From contig NZ_UPHU01000001.1 in NCBI RefSeq assembly GCF_900566075.1, forward strand, positions 2,666,001 through 2,730,000: a DNA stretch of 64,000 nucleotides, in the 5' to 3' direction. Below the pieces are notes generated by a model, which did no database searches, was not told the origin of the DNA, and was given only the letters and a program-made list of their open reading frames with translations. This DNA is from Mycobacterium pseudokansasii. Lineage in GTDB: Bacteria; Actinomycetota; Actinomycetes; Mycobacteriales; Mycobacteriaceae. Numbering within the stretch: position 1 is the stretch's first letter; each line of letters starts with the position of its first letter. Positions 1-10,607 of this stretch are shown one piece after another. A program made the translations under genes and the position numbers.

Positions 1-444
1 CACCGACAGCCAGACCATCGTCATGGATGCCAACAGGTGGATGGCCACCGTCCACCACAGCAGCCCGGTGCGCACGGTGATGCCGCCGATCACGGCCTGC
101 ACCACCGTTGAGGCGGGCATCAGCCATGCGTAGACCAGCACTTCGGGACGCCGGCGCGCCCTGGTAACCGCCAGCACGGCCAGCGCCGCGGCGATCACGA
201 CCGCGAAGGTGATCATCCGGTTGCCGAACTCCACCGCCTGGTGGATCCGCGGCACCTCGGCGACCGCTACCGGGGTGAAACTCCCGGGGAAGCACTGCGG
301 CCAGGTCGGACAACCCAGGCCCGACGCCGTGACCCGCACGATCGTGCCGGTGACCGCGATCCCGCCCTGGGTCAAGATGACGGCGGCGGCAATTGCGCGC
401 TGCACCCGCAGGCTCGGGTCGGGGAACAGGTCCACCCATCGCAT
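1..444 (-). CDS. ctaA: Heme A synthase (CtaA/COX15 family), 3' part beyond window
   Basis: Minus-strand reading from 444 to the window edge gives 148 residues of a multi-pass membrane protein. An N-terminal helix (about residues 10-30) is followed by a TASGLGCPTWPQC segment and a histidine-containing RIHQAVEFGNR segment, both typical of CtaA/COX15 heme A synthases, which oxidise heme O to heme A for aa3-type cytochrome oxidase. Further hydrophobic helices follow, including one with VVQAVIGGITVRTG. The gene is cut by the left end of the window, so its C-terminus is unseen. The ATG at 444 is chosen; an in-frame GTG at 465 would add seven residues. In H37Rv the equivalent gene was first labelled an antibiotic transporter, but the motifs here fit heme A synthase. 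About 150 bp separate it from the ABC permease gene, so it probably has its own promoter. Confidence 0.85.
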   Translation of the reverse strand, partial: MRWVDLFPDPSLRVQRAIAAAVILTQGGIAVTGTIVRVTASGLGCPTWPQCFPGSFTPVAVAEVPRIHQAVEFGNRMITFAVVIAAALAVLAVTRARRRPEVLVYAWLMPASTVVQAVIGGITVRTGLLWWTVAIHLLASMTMVWLSV

Positions 445-482
445 CAATGTTCGTCCGACGGCCACCGCCCGATCGTAACGAC

Positions 483-499
483 AACTACATCGCGTAGTA
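483..499. promoter_or_regulatory. Candidate BlaI-like operator upstream of ctaA
   Basis: An inverted repeat, ACTAC-N5-GTAGT at 484-498, lies 20-40 bp upstream of the ctaA start in the otherwise empty 445-595 interval. Read on the minus strand it resembles the TACTACA-spacer-TGTAGTA operators of the mycobacterial repressor BlaI. The motif match is partial and made by eye, so the regulator is an inference. Confidence 0.3.
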
Positions 500-595
500 G
501 AAGCGGGCATCGCGCCGAGGTTGCCGCCATGGCTGTGGTGTTTCGGCCGGGCCAACGACCGCGGCGGCACTATCGGCGGGCGGACCGGGGCCCGA

Positions 596-1375
596 TCAGG
601 TGAAGCGGAACCAGCGGCGCGCCGCCAGCGCCCCCAGCGTTCCCCACGCCGCCAGGACGATCAGCCCGAACCAATCGACCGACAGGATCATCGCCTGCGA
701 CAGCGCCTCGGTGAGCGCGCCGGACGGGGTAAGCCGGGCCGCCCACTTGATGGCCGTCGGGATCATCGTGGTTTCGAGGGTGAGCGCGCCGAACCCGGCG
801 AACACGAACCACATCAGGTTGGCGACCGCGAGCACGATCTCGGCCCGCAACGTGCCGCCCAGCAGCAGCCCCAGCGCGGCGAAGCCCGCGGTGCCCAGCG
901 CGATCACGGCCGCCCCCAAGGCCAGCGCGGCCGGTGCCGGTCGCCAGCCCAGCGCAAAGCCGATGGCGCCCAAGATGATTGCTTGCAGAAACACCACGGC
1001 AACCACGGCCAGTGACTTGCCGGCGATGATTCCCCAGACCGGTAGCGGGGTCGCGCCGAGCCGTTTGAGCGCGCCGTAGCGGCGGTCGAACGCGACCGCG
1101 ATGGCCTGGCCGGTGAACGCGGTGGAGACCACGGCGAGCGCCATGATCACCGGTACGAACGTGGCAGCGCGGTGCTGCCCGAACGAGCCGAGCGGCAGCA
1201 GCGTGAGCCCGACCAGCAGGGTGATCGGGATGAACATGGTCAGCAGCAGCTGCTCGCCGTTGCGCAGCAGCAGTTTGAGTTCCAGCGCGAACTGTGCGGC
1301 CAGCATCCGGGATACGGCATTGGGGCGTGGGTTCGGGGTGAACGTCCCCGGGGGAAACAGCGTGTCGTCGGTCAC
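596..1375 (-). CDS. ABC-2 type transporter permease
   Basis: Encodes 259 residues with a short cytoplasmic N-terminus and about six membrane helices, arranged as in ABC-2/DrrB-type export permeases. A conserved cytoplasmic stretch lies around residues 85-100 (RRYGALKRLGATPLP). The GTG start at 1375 overlaps the stop of the ATPase gene in a GTGA junction, so the two are translationally coupled subunits of one exporter. The order mptB, ATPase, permease matches Rv1459c-Rv1458c-Rv1457c of H37Rv. The substrate is unknown. Coupling to mptB, a lipomannan mannosyltransferase, suggests an envelope component, but this is inference. Confidence 0.85.
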   Translation of the reverse strand: MTDDTLFPPGTFTPNPRPNAVSRMLAAQFALELKLLLRNGEQLLLTMFIPITLLVGLTLLPLGSFGQHRAATFVPVIMALAVVSTAFTGQAIAVAFDRRYGALKRLGATPLPVWGIIAGKSLAVVAVVFLQAIILGAIGFALGWRPAPAALALGAAVIALGTAGFAALGLLLGGTLRAEIVLAVANLMWFVFAGFGALTLETTMIPTAIKWAARLTPSGALTEALSQAMILSVDWFGLIVLAAWGTLGALAARRWFRFT

Positions 1376-2331
1376 GGTCGCAACTTCCTGCCGGTGAGAT
1401 CCAGGAATACGTCCTCGAGGCTGCGTTGTTCGACCCGCATATCGGTGGCCAGCACGTCGATCTGCGCGCACCAGGCGGTGACGGTTGCCAGTACCTGCGG
1501 GTTGACCGGGCCCTCGACGAGGTACTCGCCGGGCGTCAACTCGGAGGCCTGATAGTCCTCCGGCAACGCGGAAGCCAGCAGTGACAGGTCAAGCCGCGGC
1601 GGTGCGGTGAACCGCAACTGGTCTTTGGCGCCGGTGCGTGTCAGCTCGGTCGGGGTCCCCGCGGCCACCGTGACGCCGTGGTCGATGATGACCAGCCGAT
1701 CCGCGAGTTCCTCGGCTTCTTTGAGTTGATGGGTGGTCAGCACGACCGTCACACCGTCGCGGCGCAGGGCGTCGATCAACTCCCACACCACGAGCCGGGC
1801 GTGAGCGTCCATGCCGGCGGTGGGCTCGTCGAGAAAAACCAGCTCGGGACGCCCCACCAGGGCACAGGCCAGGGCAAGTCGCTGCTGCTGCCCTCCGGAG
1901 AGCCGCCGATAGGTGGTCTGGGCAACCTCGGTGAGCCCCAGGGTGTCCAACAGCCACCGCGGATCAATCGGGTCGGCCGCATAGGCGGCGACCAGGTTCA
2001 GCATTTCCCCGGCGCGTGCGGCTGGATATCCGCCGCCGCCCTGCAGCATCACGCCGATGCGGGGGCGCAGCCGCGCGTTGTCGGCGATCGGATCCAGCCC
2101 GAACACCTCGATGGTTCCGGTGTCCGGGCGTACGAAGCCCTCGCACATCTCGACGGTCGTCGTCTTGCCGGCACCGTTGGGGCCCAGCAGCGCCAGTACC
2201 TCGGCGGCCCGCACCTCGAGGTCGAGGCTGGAGACGGCCGTCAGTGATCCGTACCGCTTGGTCACGCCACGTAGCCGGACTACTACGGAGTCTCTGCAGT
2301 CTGTCGGAGACGCATGGGGGGCCGAGCTCAC
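1372..2331 (-). CDS. ABC transporter ATP-binding protein (DrrA-like)
   Basis: A 319-residue ATPase. Walker A is GPNGAGKTT (about residues 49-57), the signature is LSGGQQQR (about 143-150), Walker B is LVFLDEPTAG and the H-loop is TTHQL. The C-terminal 90 residues form the extension common in DrrA-type exporters and end in a SLEDVFLDLTGR motif. The GTG start at 2331 overlaps the mptB stop in GTGA, and its own stop overlaps the permease start in the same way. It energises the downstream permease. Orthologous by position to Rv1458c; the substrate cannot be read from the sequence. Confidence 0.88.
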   Translation of the reverse strand: MSSAPHASPTDCRDSVVVRLRGVTKRYGSLTAVSSLDLEVRAAEVLALLGPNGAGKTTTVEMCEGFVRPDTGTIEVFGLDPIADNARLRPRIGVMLQGGGGYPAARAGEMLNLVAAYAADPIDPRWLLDTLGLTEVAQTTYRRLSGGQQQRLALACALVGRPELVFLDEPTAGMDAHARLVVWELIDALRRDGVTVVLTTHQLKEAEELADRLVIIDHGVTVAAGTPTELTRTGAKDQLRFTAPPRLDLSLLASALPEDYQASELTPGEYLVEGPVNPQVLATVTAWCAQIDVLATDMRVEQRSLEDVFLDLTGRKLRP

Positions 2332-4040
2332 GTGGAGTCAGCGTAGGCGTCCGGCGCCGACGCCGTCTGCCGGGTCACCGAAGTCTCAGCTGCGGGTACC
2401 GGGTCGATGAGCGTGTGTTGTTTCGCTTCGCCGTTCGCCGTCGGCAGTCCTTGCCACGGTAACCGGTGGTAGGTCAGCGCGATCAGGACCAACACGATGA
2501 TCGCGCTGGCCAGGGTGGCATCGATGATCTGGAACAACGCGAAGCGATCCCCGTTGGCCGTCGGCCCGAAGATGCCGACGATGAGCGTGATGACGATGGC
2601 GGCCACCCGAAATCCGGTGCGGGTCGCCCATGCGGCCATCGGAATGATGGCCCAGAGCAGATACCAGGGCTGCACGACGGGGAACAAGAGCACTGTGATG
2701 CCCAGCGCGACTCCGAGGCCGCCGATCGGGTGTAGCCGGCCGCGGAACACCGCCAGCAGCAACCAGCAGACCATCACCATGATGATCAGCACGCCCATGG
2801 CACGCGTCAGCGACAACACCGCGGTGGTGTGATCTCCCAAACGCAGCAGAATGCCCACCTGCCCGGTGCCCAGCGCCAGCAGTGTCGGCGGCGACATCCA
2901 GCTGCGCACCACGTTGGCGGTGCCCAGCGTGTAGACCCAGCCGAAGCCCAGTCCGCTGGCCCATCCGACGACGGCCATCACCGACAGCGAGAGTGCCGCC
3001 ATGCCGCCACCGGCCAGCAGCAGCGCTTTGATCGTGCCGCCGTAGCGGTAAGCCAAGGCCATCGTGATGAAGCCCAGTGCGAGCAGCGAAGGCAGCTTCA
3101 CCTGCGATGACAGCGTGATCAGGATCGATCCGCCGAGCAGCATGGCCAGTGGTTCCCAGTCCGCGCCCGGACGCCACGATGCGGGCATGAGGCGTGTGGC
3201 GCCTGCCAAATCGATGCCACGCAGTGCGACTTCGGCGCCGGTCAGCATCAACCCGAGCATCAGTGCTTCGTTGTGGATGCCGGCAACCAGGTGCATGAAC
3301 AGCAGGGGATTGGCCGCGCCCAGCCACAGCGCGCTGACCTCGGCCACGCCGCAGCGCCGGGCCAGCCGCGGCGTCGCCCACACGATCATCGCCACGCCGA
3401 TCAACACCACCAATCGGTGGCACAGCACGGCGGCGACAATGTTTTCTCCGGTCAGCGCGGAGATGCCGCGACCGATCCACAAGAAGAGCGGACCGTATGG
3501 GGCGGGCGTTTCGCGCCACAGGCTGGGAACCGACAGCGTGAACACGTGGCCCAGGCCCAGGCCGGACGCCGGGCCGACTCGGTAGGGGTCGAGTCCGTCG
3601 CGGGAGATCTGGCTTTGGGCCAGGTATGAGTAGACGTCTTTGCTGTACATCGGTGGGGCGATGAGCAGCGGCAGCATCCACAACAGCAGGGTGCGGTCCA
3701 AATCGCCGCGCGACATCTGCCTCTTCCCCAGCGCGAACCGGCCGAGCATCAGCCAGGCCAGCGCCATCATGACGGCTCCGGTGGTGGTCATCGTCAGCGA
3801 TACGGTCTGGATTCGCGAGGGCAGATTGAGCAGCCGGACCCCGAACGTGGGATCCTGCACAACCGGCCTGGCGCCCGCGCCCAGGGCGCCAATGCCCATC
3901 AGAACCGTGCCGGTGGCGCCGAACAGCCGGGTGCGCGCCAGTGCGGTCAGTTCGGCGGCATTCAGCGGCGAACCCACCGCCTGCTCGTCGCCATGGAGGC
4001 TGGCGATCGACGAGCTCAGCGTGTGCTGGCGGGCTGCCAT
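2328..4040 (-). CDS. mptB: Alpha-(1->6)-mannopyranosyltransferase MptB
   Basis: A 570-residue integral membrane protein with about a dozen hydrophobic segments, typical of GT-C polyprenyl-phosphate-dependent glycosyltransferases. After the second or third helix comes a loop with KDVYSYLAQSQ and GLDPYRVGP, carrying the acidic residues expected near a GT-C active site. In H37Rv this position holds Rv1459c (MptB), which primes the alpha-1,6-mannan core of lipomannan using polyprenyl-phosphomannose. The ATG at 4040 gives the known family length. It is the first gene of a three-gene overlapping operon running away from sufR. The 114 bp to sufR carry a divergent promoter region, with the SufR operator at its sufR end. 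Confidence 0.85.
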   Translation of the reverse strand: MAARQHTLSSSIASLHGDEQAVGSPLNAAELTALARTRLFGATGTVLMGIGALGAGARPVVQDPTFGVRLLNLPSRIQTVSLTMTTTGAVMMALAWLMLGRFALGKRQMSRGDLDRTLLLWMLPLLIAPPMYSKDVYSYLAQSQISRDGLDPYRVGPASGLGLGHVFTLSVPSLWRETPAPYGPLFLWIGRGISALTGENIVAAVLCHRLVVLIGVAMIVWATPRLARRCGVAEVSALWLGAANPLLFMHLVAGIHNEALMLGLMLTGAEVALRGIDLAGATRLMPASWRPGADWEPLAMLLGGSILITLSSQVKLPSLLALGFITMALAYRYGGTIKALLLAGGGMAALSLSVMAVVGWASGLGFGWVYTLGTANVVRSWMSPPTLLALGTGQVGILLRLGDHTTAVLSLTRAMGVLIIMVMVCWLLLAVFRGRLHPIGGLGVALGITVLLFPVVQPWYLLWAIIPMAAWATRTGFRVAAIVITLIVGIFGPTANGDRFALFQIIDATLASAIIVLVLIALTYHRLPWQGLPTANGEAKQHTLIDPVPAAETSVTRQTASAPDAYADST

Positions 4041-4143
4041 CAGAGCAGCCTAGCCCCGGCGACGATACGCGCCGCGTTGCGGCGTGCGAAGCCCACAGCC
4101 TTTGCACAGGCCACCTCGCTGGACAGCTTCCTGGAATTACGTC

Positions 4144-4158
4144 ACACTTGTGTTGTGA
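4144..4158. promoter_or_regulatory. SufR operator ACACT-N5-TGTGA
   Basis: The 15-bp site ACACTTGTGTTGTGA matches the inverted repeat ACACT-N5-TGTGA that I recall as the binding site of mycobacterial SufR upstream of its own operon. Its right arm covers the likely GTG start codon of sufR at 4155-4157, so bound SufR would block transcription entry and, if the message is leaderless, the start site itself. Confidence 0.75.
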
Positions 4159-4889
4159 AAATCCCGGCAGCTACTGCTGCTGTTCCAGCCGCAGTTCCCG
4201 ACGGTCATACCCGTCGCGCCATTGTGCGCTTGCTGCTGGAGTCCGGATCGATCACCGCCAGCGAGATCGGCGATCGGTTGGGGCTGTCGGCCGCCGGCGT
4301 ACGTCGTCATCTTGACGCGCTCATCGAAACGGGTGACGCGGAGTCCGTACCCGCCGCGCCGTGGCAGCAGGCGGGACGCGGACGGCCCGCCAAGCGTTAC
4401 CGGTTGACGGCGGCCGGCCGGGGCAAGCTGGACCACTCATACGACGACTTGGCGTCGGCGGCGATGCGCCAACTGCGCGAGATCGGCGGCGAAGACGCGG
4501 TGCGGACGTTCGCGCGACGACGCATCGACGCGATACTCGCCGACGTCGCCCCGGCGGACGGCCACGCCGACGACGCGGTGGAAGCCGCCGCGGAGCGTAT
4601 CGCCGACGCGTTGACCAAAGCCGGTTACGTCGCCACCACCACCCGGGTGGGTGGGCCGATCCATGGTGTGCAAATCTGCCAGCACCACTGCCCGGTGGCC
4701 CATGTCGCCGAGGAGTTCCCGGAATTGTGCGAAGCCGAGCAGCAGGCCATGGCCGAAGTGCTTGGAACCCACGTGCAGCGGTTGGCGACCATCGTCAACG
4801 GCGACTGCGCCTGTACCACCCACGTGCCTTTAACCCCGGCGCCCAGCCCGCGCCGCGACACTACGAGCATCAAAGGAGCGTCGATATGA
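4155..4889 (+). CDS. sufR: Fe-S dependent transcriptional repressor SufR
   Basis: A 244-residue regulator. The N-terminal winged helix (about 20-90) has RRAIVRLLLESGSITASEI followed by a GLSAAGVRRHLDAL recognition helix. The C-terminal half holds cysteines in ICQHHCPVAH, PELCEAE and DCACTTH, the cluster-ligand region of SufR. It senses cellular Fe-S status and represses the suf operon. The start used is GTG 4155, inside the operator; longer in-frame starts exist upstream but would run through the promoter region. The stop overlaps the sufB ATG (ATGA), so it is the first gene of the suf operon. Equivalent to Rv1460. Confidence 0.88.
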   Translation: MKIPAATAAVPAAVPDGHTRRAIVRLLLESGSITASEIGDRLGLSAAGVRRHLDALIETGDAESVPAAPWQQAGRGRPAKRYRLTAAGRGKLDHSYDDLASAAMRQLREIGGEDAVRTFARRRIDAILADVAPADGHADDAVEAAAERIADALTKAGYVATTTRVGGPIHGVQICQHHCPVAHVAEEFPELCEAEQQAMAEVLGTHVQRLATIVNGDCACTTHVPLTPAPSPRRDTTSIKGASI

Positions 4890-7405
4890 CCCTCGAGGCC
4901 AGCAAGACCGCTGCCGAGCCGCTGACCCAGGCGGAGGCTATTGCTTCGCTGAGCCGCTACGGCTACGGCTGGGTCGACTCCGACATCGCCGGCGCCAGCG
5001 CTCAGCGCGGGCTTTCGGAGGCGGTGGTTCGCGACATCTCCGCGAAGAAGAACGAGCCCGAGTGGATGCTGCAGAACCGGCTGAAGGCGCTGCGCATCTT
5101 CGAGCGCAAGCCGATGCCGCGCTGGGGCTCCAACCTCGAGGGCATCGACTTCGACAACATCAAGTACTTCGTGCGATCGACCGAGAAGCAGGCAGCGAGC
5201 TGGGACGATTTGCCAGAGGACATCAAAAATACATACGACCGTTTAGGAATTCCCGAAGCGGAAAAACAAAGATTAGTTGCTGGAGTAGCGGCTCAGTATG
5301 AAAGCGAAGTAGTGTACCACCAGATCAGAGAGGATTTGGAATCCCAAGGCGTTATTTTCTTAGACACTGATACTGGTTTGCGAGAACATCCCGAAATATT
5401 TAAACAATATTTTGGAACTGTAATTCCTGCTGGCGATAATAAGTTTTCTGCACTCAATACCGCTGTGTGGAGTGGCGGGTCCTTTATTTACGTCCCGCCG
5501 GGTGTCCGCGTCGACATCCCCCTGCAGGCCTACTTTCGGATCAACACCGAGAACATGGGCCAGTTCGAGCGAACGCTGATCATTGCTGACGAGGGCTCCT
5601 ACGTGCACTACGTCGAGGGCTGTGTGCCAGCCGGTGAGCTCATCACGACCGCTGACGGAGACCTGAGGCCCATCGAGTCGATCCGTGTGGGTGACTACGT
5701 CAGTGGCCACGATGGGCGGCCACATCGTGTCACCGCGGTGCAGATGCGCGACCTCAACGGGGAGCTCTACAGCTTCACGCCGATGTCTCCGGCGAACAAG
5801 TTCTCCGTCACCGCGGAACATCCCTTGCTCATCGTTCCCCGCCACGAGGTGCGCGTCATGCGCAACGAGCGCAACGGATGGAAGGCAGAAGTTAACAGCG
5901 CCAAGCTGCGTCGCACCGAGCCGCGGTGGATTGCGGCGAAGGACGTTGCCGAGGGTGACTTCCTGATCTACCCCAAGCCGAAGCCGATCCCACACAAGAC
6001 GGTGCTGCCCCTCGAGTTCGCTCGGCTGGCGGGGTATTACCTGGCGGAAGGCCGTGCATGTCTGACTAATGGCTGTGAGTCACTGATCTTCTCGTTCCAC
6101 AGCGACGAATTCGAGTTCGTCGAGGAGGTTCGTCAAGCGTGCAAGTCGTTGTACGAGAAGTCAGGCTCTGTCCTGATCGAGGAGCACAAGCATTCGGCAC
6201 GCGTCACGGTCTACACGAAGGCGGGCTATGCGGCGATGCGTGACAACGTCGGCATCGGATCGTCGAACAAGAAGCTGTCGGATCTCTTGATGCGTCAAGA
6301 CGAGACGTTCCTCCGCGAGCTCGTCGACGCCTATGTCAACGGGGACGGCAATGTAACGAAGCGCGGCGGCGCCCTCTGGAAGCGCGTGCATACGACTTCC
6401 CGTGTCTGGGCATTCCAATTGCAGTCCATCCTCGCGCGGTTGGGTCATTACGCCACAGTCGAATTGCGTCGTCCTGGCGGTCCAGGAGTTATCCAGGGTC
6501 GTGACATCATGCGCAAGGACATCTACCAGGTCCAGTGGACCGAGGGCGGCCACGGGCCTAAGCAAGCGCGGGATTGCGGTGACTACTTTGCGGTGCCGAT
6601 CAAAAAGCGTCAGGTCCGAGAAGCGCACGAGCGGGTCTACAACCTCGATGTCGAGGAGCCGGACAGCTTCCTCGCCTACGGGTTCGCGGTGCACAACTGC
6701 ACTGCTCCTATTTACAAGTCGGACTCGCTACACTCCGCGGTGGTCGAAATCATCGTGAAACCGCATGCGCGCGTGCGTTATACCACGATCCAGAACTGGT
6801 CGAACAACGTCTACAACCTGGTCACCAAGCGGGCCCGCGCCGAGGCCGGCGCCACCATGGAGTGGGTCGACGGCAACATCGGATCCAAGGTGACCATGAA
6901 GTACCCGGCGGTCTGGATGACCGGGGAGCACGCCAAAGGCGAAGTGCTGTCGGTGGCGTTCGCCGGCGAGGACCAGCACCAGGACACCGGTGCGAAGATG
7001 CTGCATCTGGCGCCCAACACGTCGAGCAACATCGTGTCGAAGTCGGTAGCGCGCGGCGGCGGCCGCACCTCCTACCGGGGCCTCGTCCAGGTAAACAAGG
7101 GGGCGCACGGTTCCAAGTCGAGCGTGAAATGCGATGCGCTGCTGGTCGATACGATCAGCCGTAGCGACACCTACCCCTACGTCGACATCCGCGAGGACGA
7201 CGTCACCATGGGCCATGAGGCCACCGTGTCCAAGGTCAGTGAGAACCAGCTGTTCTACCTGATGAGCCGCGGGATGACCGAGGACGAGGCCATGGCGATG
7301 GTGGTGCGCGGCTTCGTCGAGCCGATTGCCAAGGAACTGCCGATGGAGTATGCGCTGGAGCTCAACCGGCTGATCGAGCTGCAGATGGAGGGCTCCGTAG
7401 GATGA
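4886..7405 (+). CDS. sufB: Fe-S cluster scaffold SufB precursor with intein
   Basis: An 839-residue precursor. The SufB exteins are residues 1-245 and 605-839, interrupted by a 359-residue intein at residues 246-604. The extein contains GGSFIYVPPGV, MGQFERTLIIADEGSYVHYVEG, then CTAPIYKSDSLHSAVVEI and the C-terminal DTYPYVDIREDDVTMGHEA region of SufB, which assembles nascent [4Fe-4S] clusters with SufC and SufD. A good ribosome site (AAGGAG) precedes ATG 4886. The mature protein would be about 480 residues, the usual SufB length. An AT-rich, foreign-looking codon patch occupies about 5218-5490 of the first extein although the protein there stays typical of mycobacterial SufB. Equivalent to Rv1461. 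Confidence 0.95.
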   Translation: MTLEASKTAAEPLTQAEAIASLSRYGYGWVDSDIAGASAQRGLSEAVVRDISAKKNEPEWMLQNRLKALRIFERKPMPRWGSNLEGIDFDNIKYFVRSTEKQAASWDDLPEDIKNTYDRLGIPEAEKQRLVAGVAAQYESEVVYHQIREDLESQGVIFLDTDTGLREHPEIFKQYFGTVIPAGDNKFSALNTAVWSGGSFIYVPPGVRVDIPLQAYFRINTENMGQFERTLIIADEGSYVHYVEGCVPAGELITTADGDLRPIESIRVGDYVSGHDGRPHRVTAVQMRDLNGELYSFTPMSPANKFSVTAEHPLLIVPRHEVRVMRNERNGWKAEVNSAKLRRTEPRWIAAKDVAEGDFLIYPKPKPIPHKTVLPLEFARLAGYYLAEGRACLTNGCESLIFSFHSDEFEFVEEVRQACKSLYEKSGSVLIEEHKHSARVTVYTKAGYAAMRDNVGIGSSNKKLSDLLMRQDETFLRELVDAYVNGDGNVTKRGGALWKRVHTTSRVWAFQLQSILARLGHYATVELRRPGGPGVIQGRDIMRKDIYQVQWTEGGHGPKQARDCGDYFAVPIKKRQVREAHERVYNLDVEEPDSFLAYGFAVHNCTAPIYKSDSLHSAVVEIIVKPHARVRYTTIQNWSNNVYNLVTKRARAEAGATMEWVDGNIGSKVTMKYPAVWMTGEHAKGEVLSVAFAGEDQHQDTGAKMLHLAPNTSSNIVSKSVARGGGRTSYRGLVQVNKGAHGSKSSVKCDALLVDTISRSDTYPYVDIREDDVTMGHEATVSKVSENQLFYLMSRGMTEDEAMAMVVRGFVEPIAKELPMEYALELNRLIELQMEGSVG
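5218..5490 (+). other. AT-rich, atypical-codon patch inside sufB
   Basis: By direct count positions 5221-5460 are 40% G+C (96 of 240 bases), against roughly 65% in the sequence on either side. The patch uses TTA leucine three times and AGA arginine twice, codons very rare in the rest of the window, plus many ATT, GGA and GTA codons. The reading frame is uninterrupted and the encoded protein is ordinary SufB. The edges are abrupt: GC-rich codons resume at GGCGGG near 5473. It ends about 130 bp before the intein. Confidence 0.9.
5621..6697 (+). mobile_element. SufB (Pps1-type) intein with LAGLIDADG endonuclease
   Basis: Codons 246-604 of sufB. It starts at Cys (CVPAGELITTADGDLRPIES, block A) and ends in HN before the Cys of CTAPIYK, the canonical class 1 splice junctions. 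Block B is FSVTAEHPLL. A LAGLIDADG-type endonuclease is indicated by LAGYYLAEG near 6025 and by LVDAYVNGDGN near 6320, each with an acidic residue in the expected place. The terminal blocks are RVYNLDVEEPDSFLAYGFAVHN. The length of 359 residues equals that of the H37Rv SufB intein. All splicing residues look intact, so it should splice and the endonuclease may be active. One line counted at 6121-6180 is 55% G+C, a little below the host. Confidence 0.95.
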
Positions 7406-7412
7406 GAATCGA

Positions 7413-8563
7413 ATGACCGCCACCTTGAACAAGGGCGAGCTGTTCTCGTCCTTCGACGTCGACGCCTTCGAGGTTCCGCACGGCCGCGACGAGCTTTGGC
7501 GGTTCACCCCGCTGAAAAGGTTGCGCGGCCTGCACGACGGCTCCGCGCCAGCCACCGGCAATGCAGAGATCAGCGTCAGCGGCCCGCCGGGTTTCACCGT
7601 GGAGACGGTGCGCCGCGGTGACGAGCGGCTCGGCCAAGGCGGGGTGCCCGCTGACCGCGTTGCAGCTCAAGCCTTTTCGTCGTTCAACTCGGCGACGCTG
7701 GTCACGGTAGGACGTGACACGCAAATTGCCGAGCCGGTGAACATCACCGTCACCGGCCCGGGCGAGGGCGCAACTGCTTACGGACATCTGCAGATCCGCG
7801 TCGAGGAGCTCGGCGAGGCCGTCGTCATCGTCGACCACCGGGGGAGCGGAACTTACGCCGACAACGTCGAATTCGTGGTCGCCGACGCCGCTCGGCTTAC
7901 CGTGGTGTGGATCGCCGACTGGGCCGACGACACCGTTCATCTCAGCGCCCACCACGCCCGGCTTGGCAAGGACGCCGTGCTGCGGCACGTCGCCGTCATG
8001 CTGGGCGGGGAGGTGGTGCGGATGGCGGCCAACGTGCGCTTCGATGCCCCGGGCGGCGATACCGAGCTGCTGGGACTGTACTTCGCCGACGACGGCCAGC
8101 ACCTGGAATCGCGGCTGCTGGTCGACCACGTACACCCGGACTGTAAGTCGAACGTGCTGTACAAGGGTGCGCTGCAAGGAGATCCGGCATCGTCGCTGCC
8201 CGACGCGCACACCGTGTGGGTGGGCGACGTGCTGATCCGCGCCGCGGCCACCGGCACCGATACCTTCGAGGTCAACCGCAACCTGGTGCTCACCGACGGA
8301 GCGCGTGCTGACTCGGTGCCCAATCTCGAAATTGAAACCGGCGAGATCGCCGGCGCCGGGCACGCCAGCGCCACCGGACGTTTCGACGACGAGCAGCTGT
8401 TCTACTTGCGCTCTCGCGGCATTCCGGAAGAGCAGGCCCGCCGCCTGGTGATCCGCGGATTCTTCGGCGAGATCATCTCCAAGATCGCGGTGCCCGAGCT
8501 ACGCGAGCGGTTGACCACAGCCATCGAACACGAACTGGAACTCACGGAAAAGACAACAGCCTG

Positions 8564-8564
<1 letters not shown>
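7413..8564 (+). CDS. sufD: Fe-S cluster assembly protein SufD
   Basis: A 383-residue SufD/SufB-family protein forming the SufBC2D scaffold complex, in which it supports iron entry. The N-terminus (LFSSFDVDAFEVPHGRDELWRFTPL) and the C-terminal segment with TGRFDDEQLFYLRSRGIPEEQARRLVIRGFF, shared with SufB, define the family. The invariant-type histidine occurs near GEIAGAGHASATGRF. ATG 7413 lies seven bases after the sufB stop. Its stop overlaps the sufC ATG by one base (TGATG), indicating coupled translation. Equivalent to Rv1462. Confidence 0.93.
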
Positions 8565-10605
<2,041 letters not shown>

Positions 10606-10607
10606 CG

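Noticed and set aside
4361..4885. Upstream extension of sufB in the same frame
   Set aside because: It overlaps sufR completely; ATG 4886 has a clear ribosome site and gives the family N-terminus.
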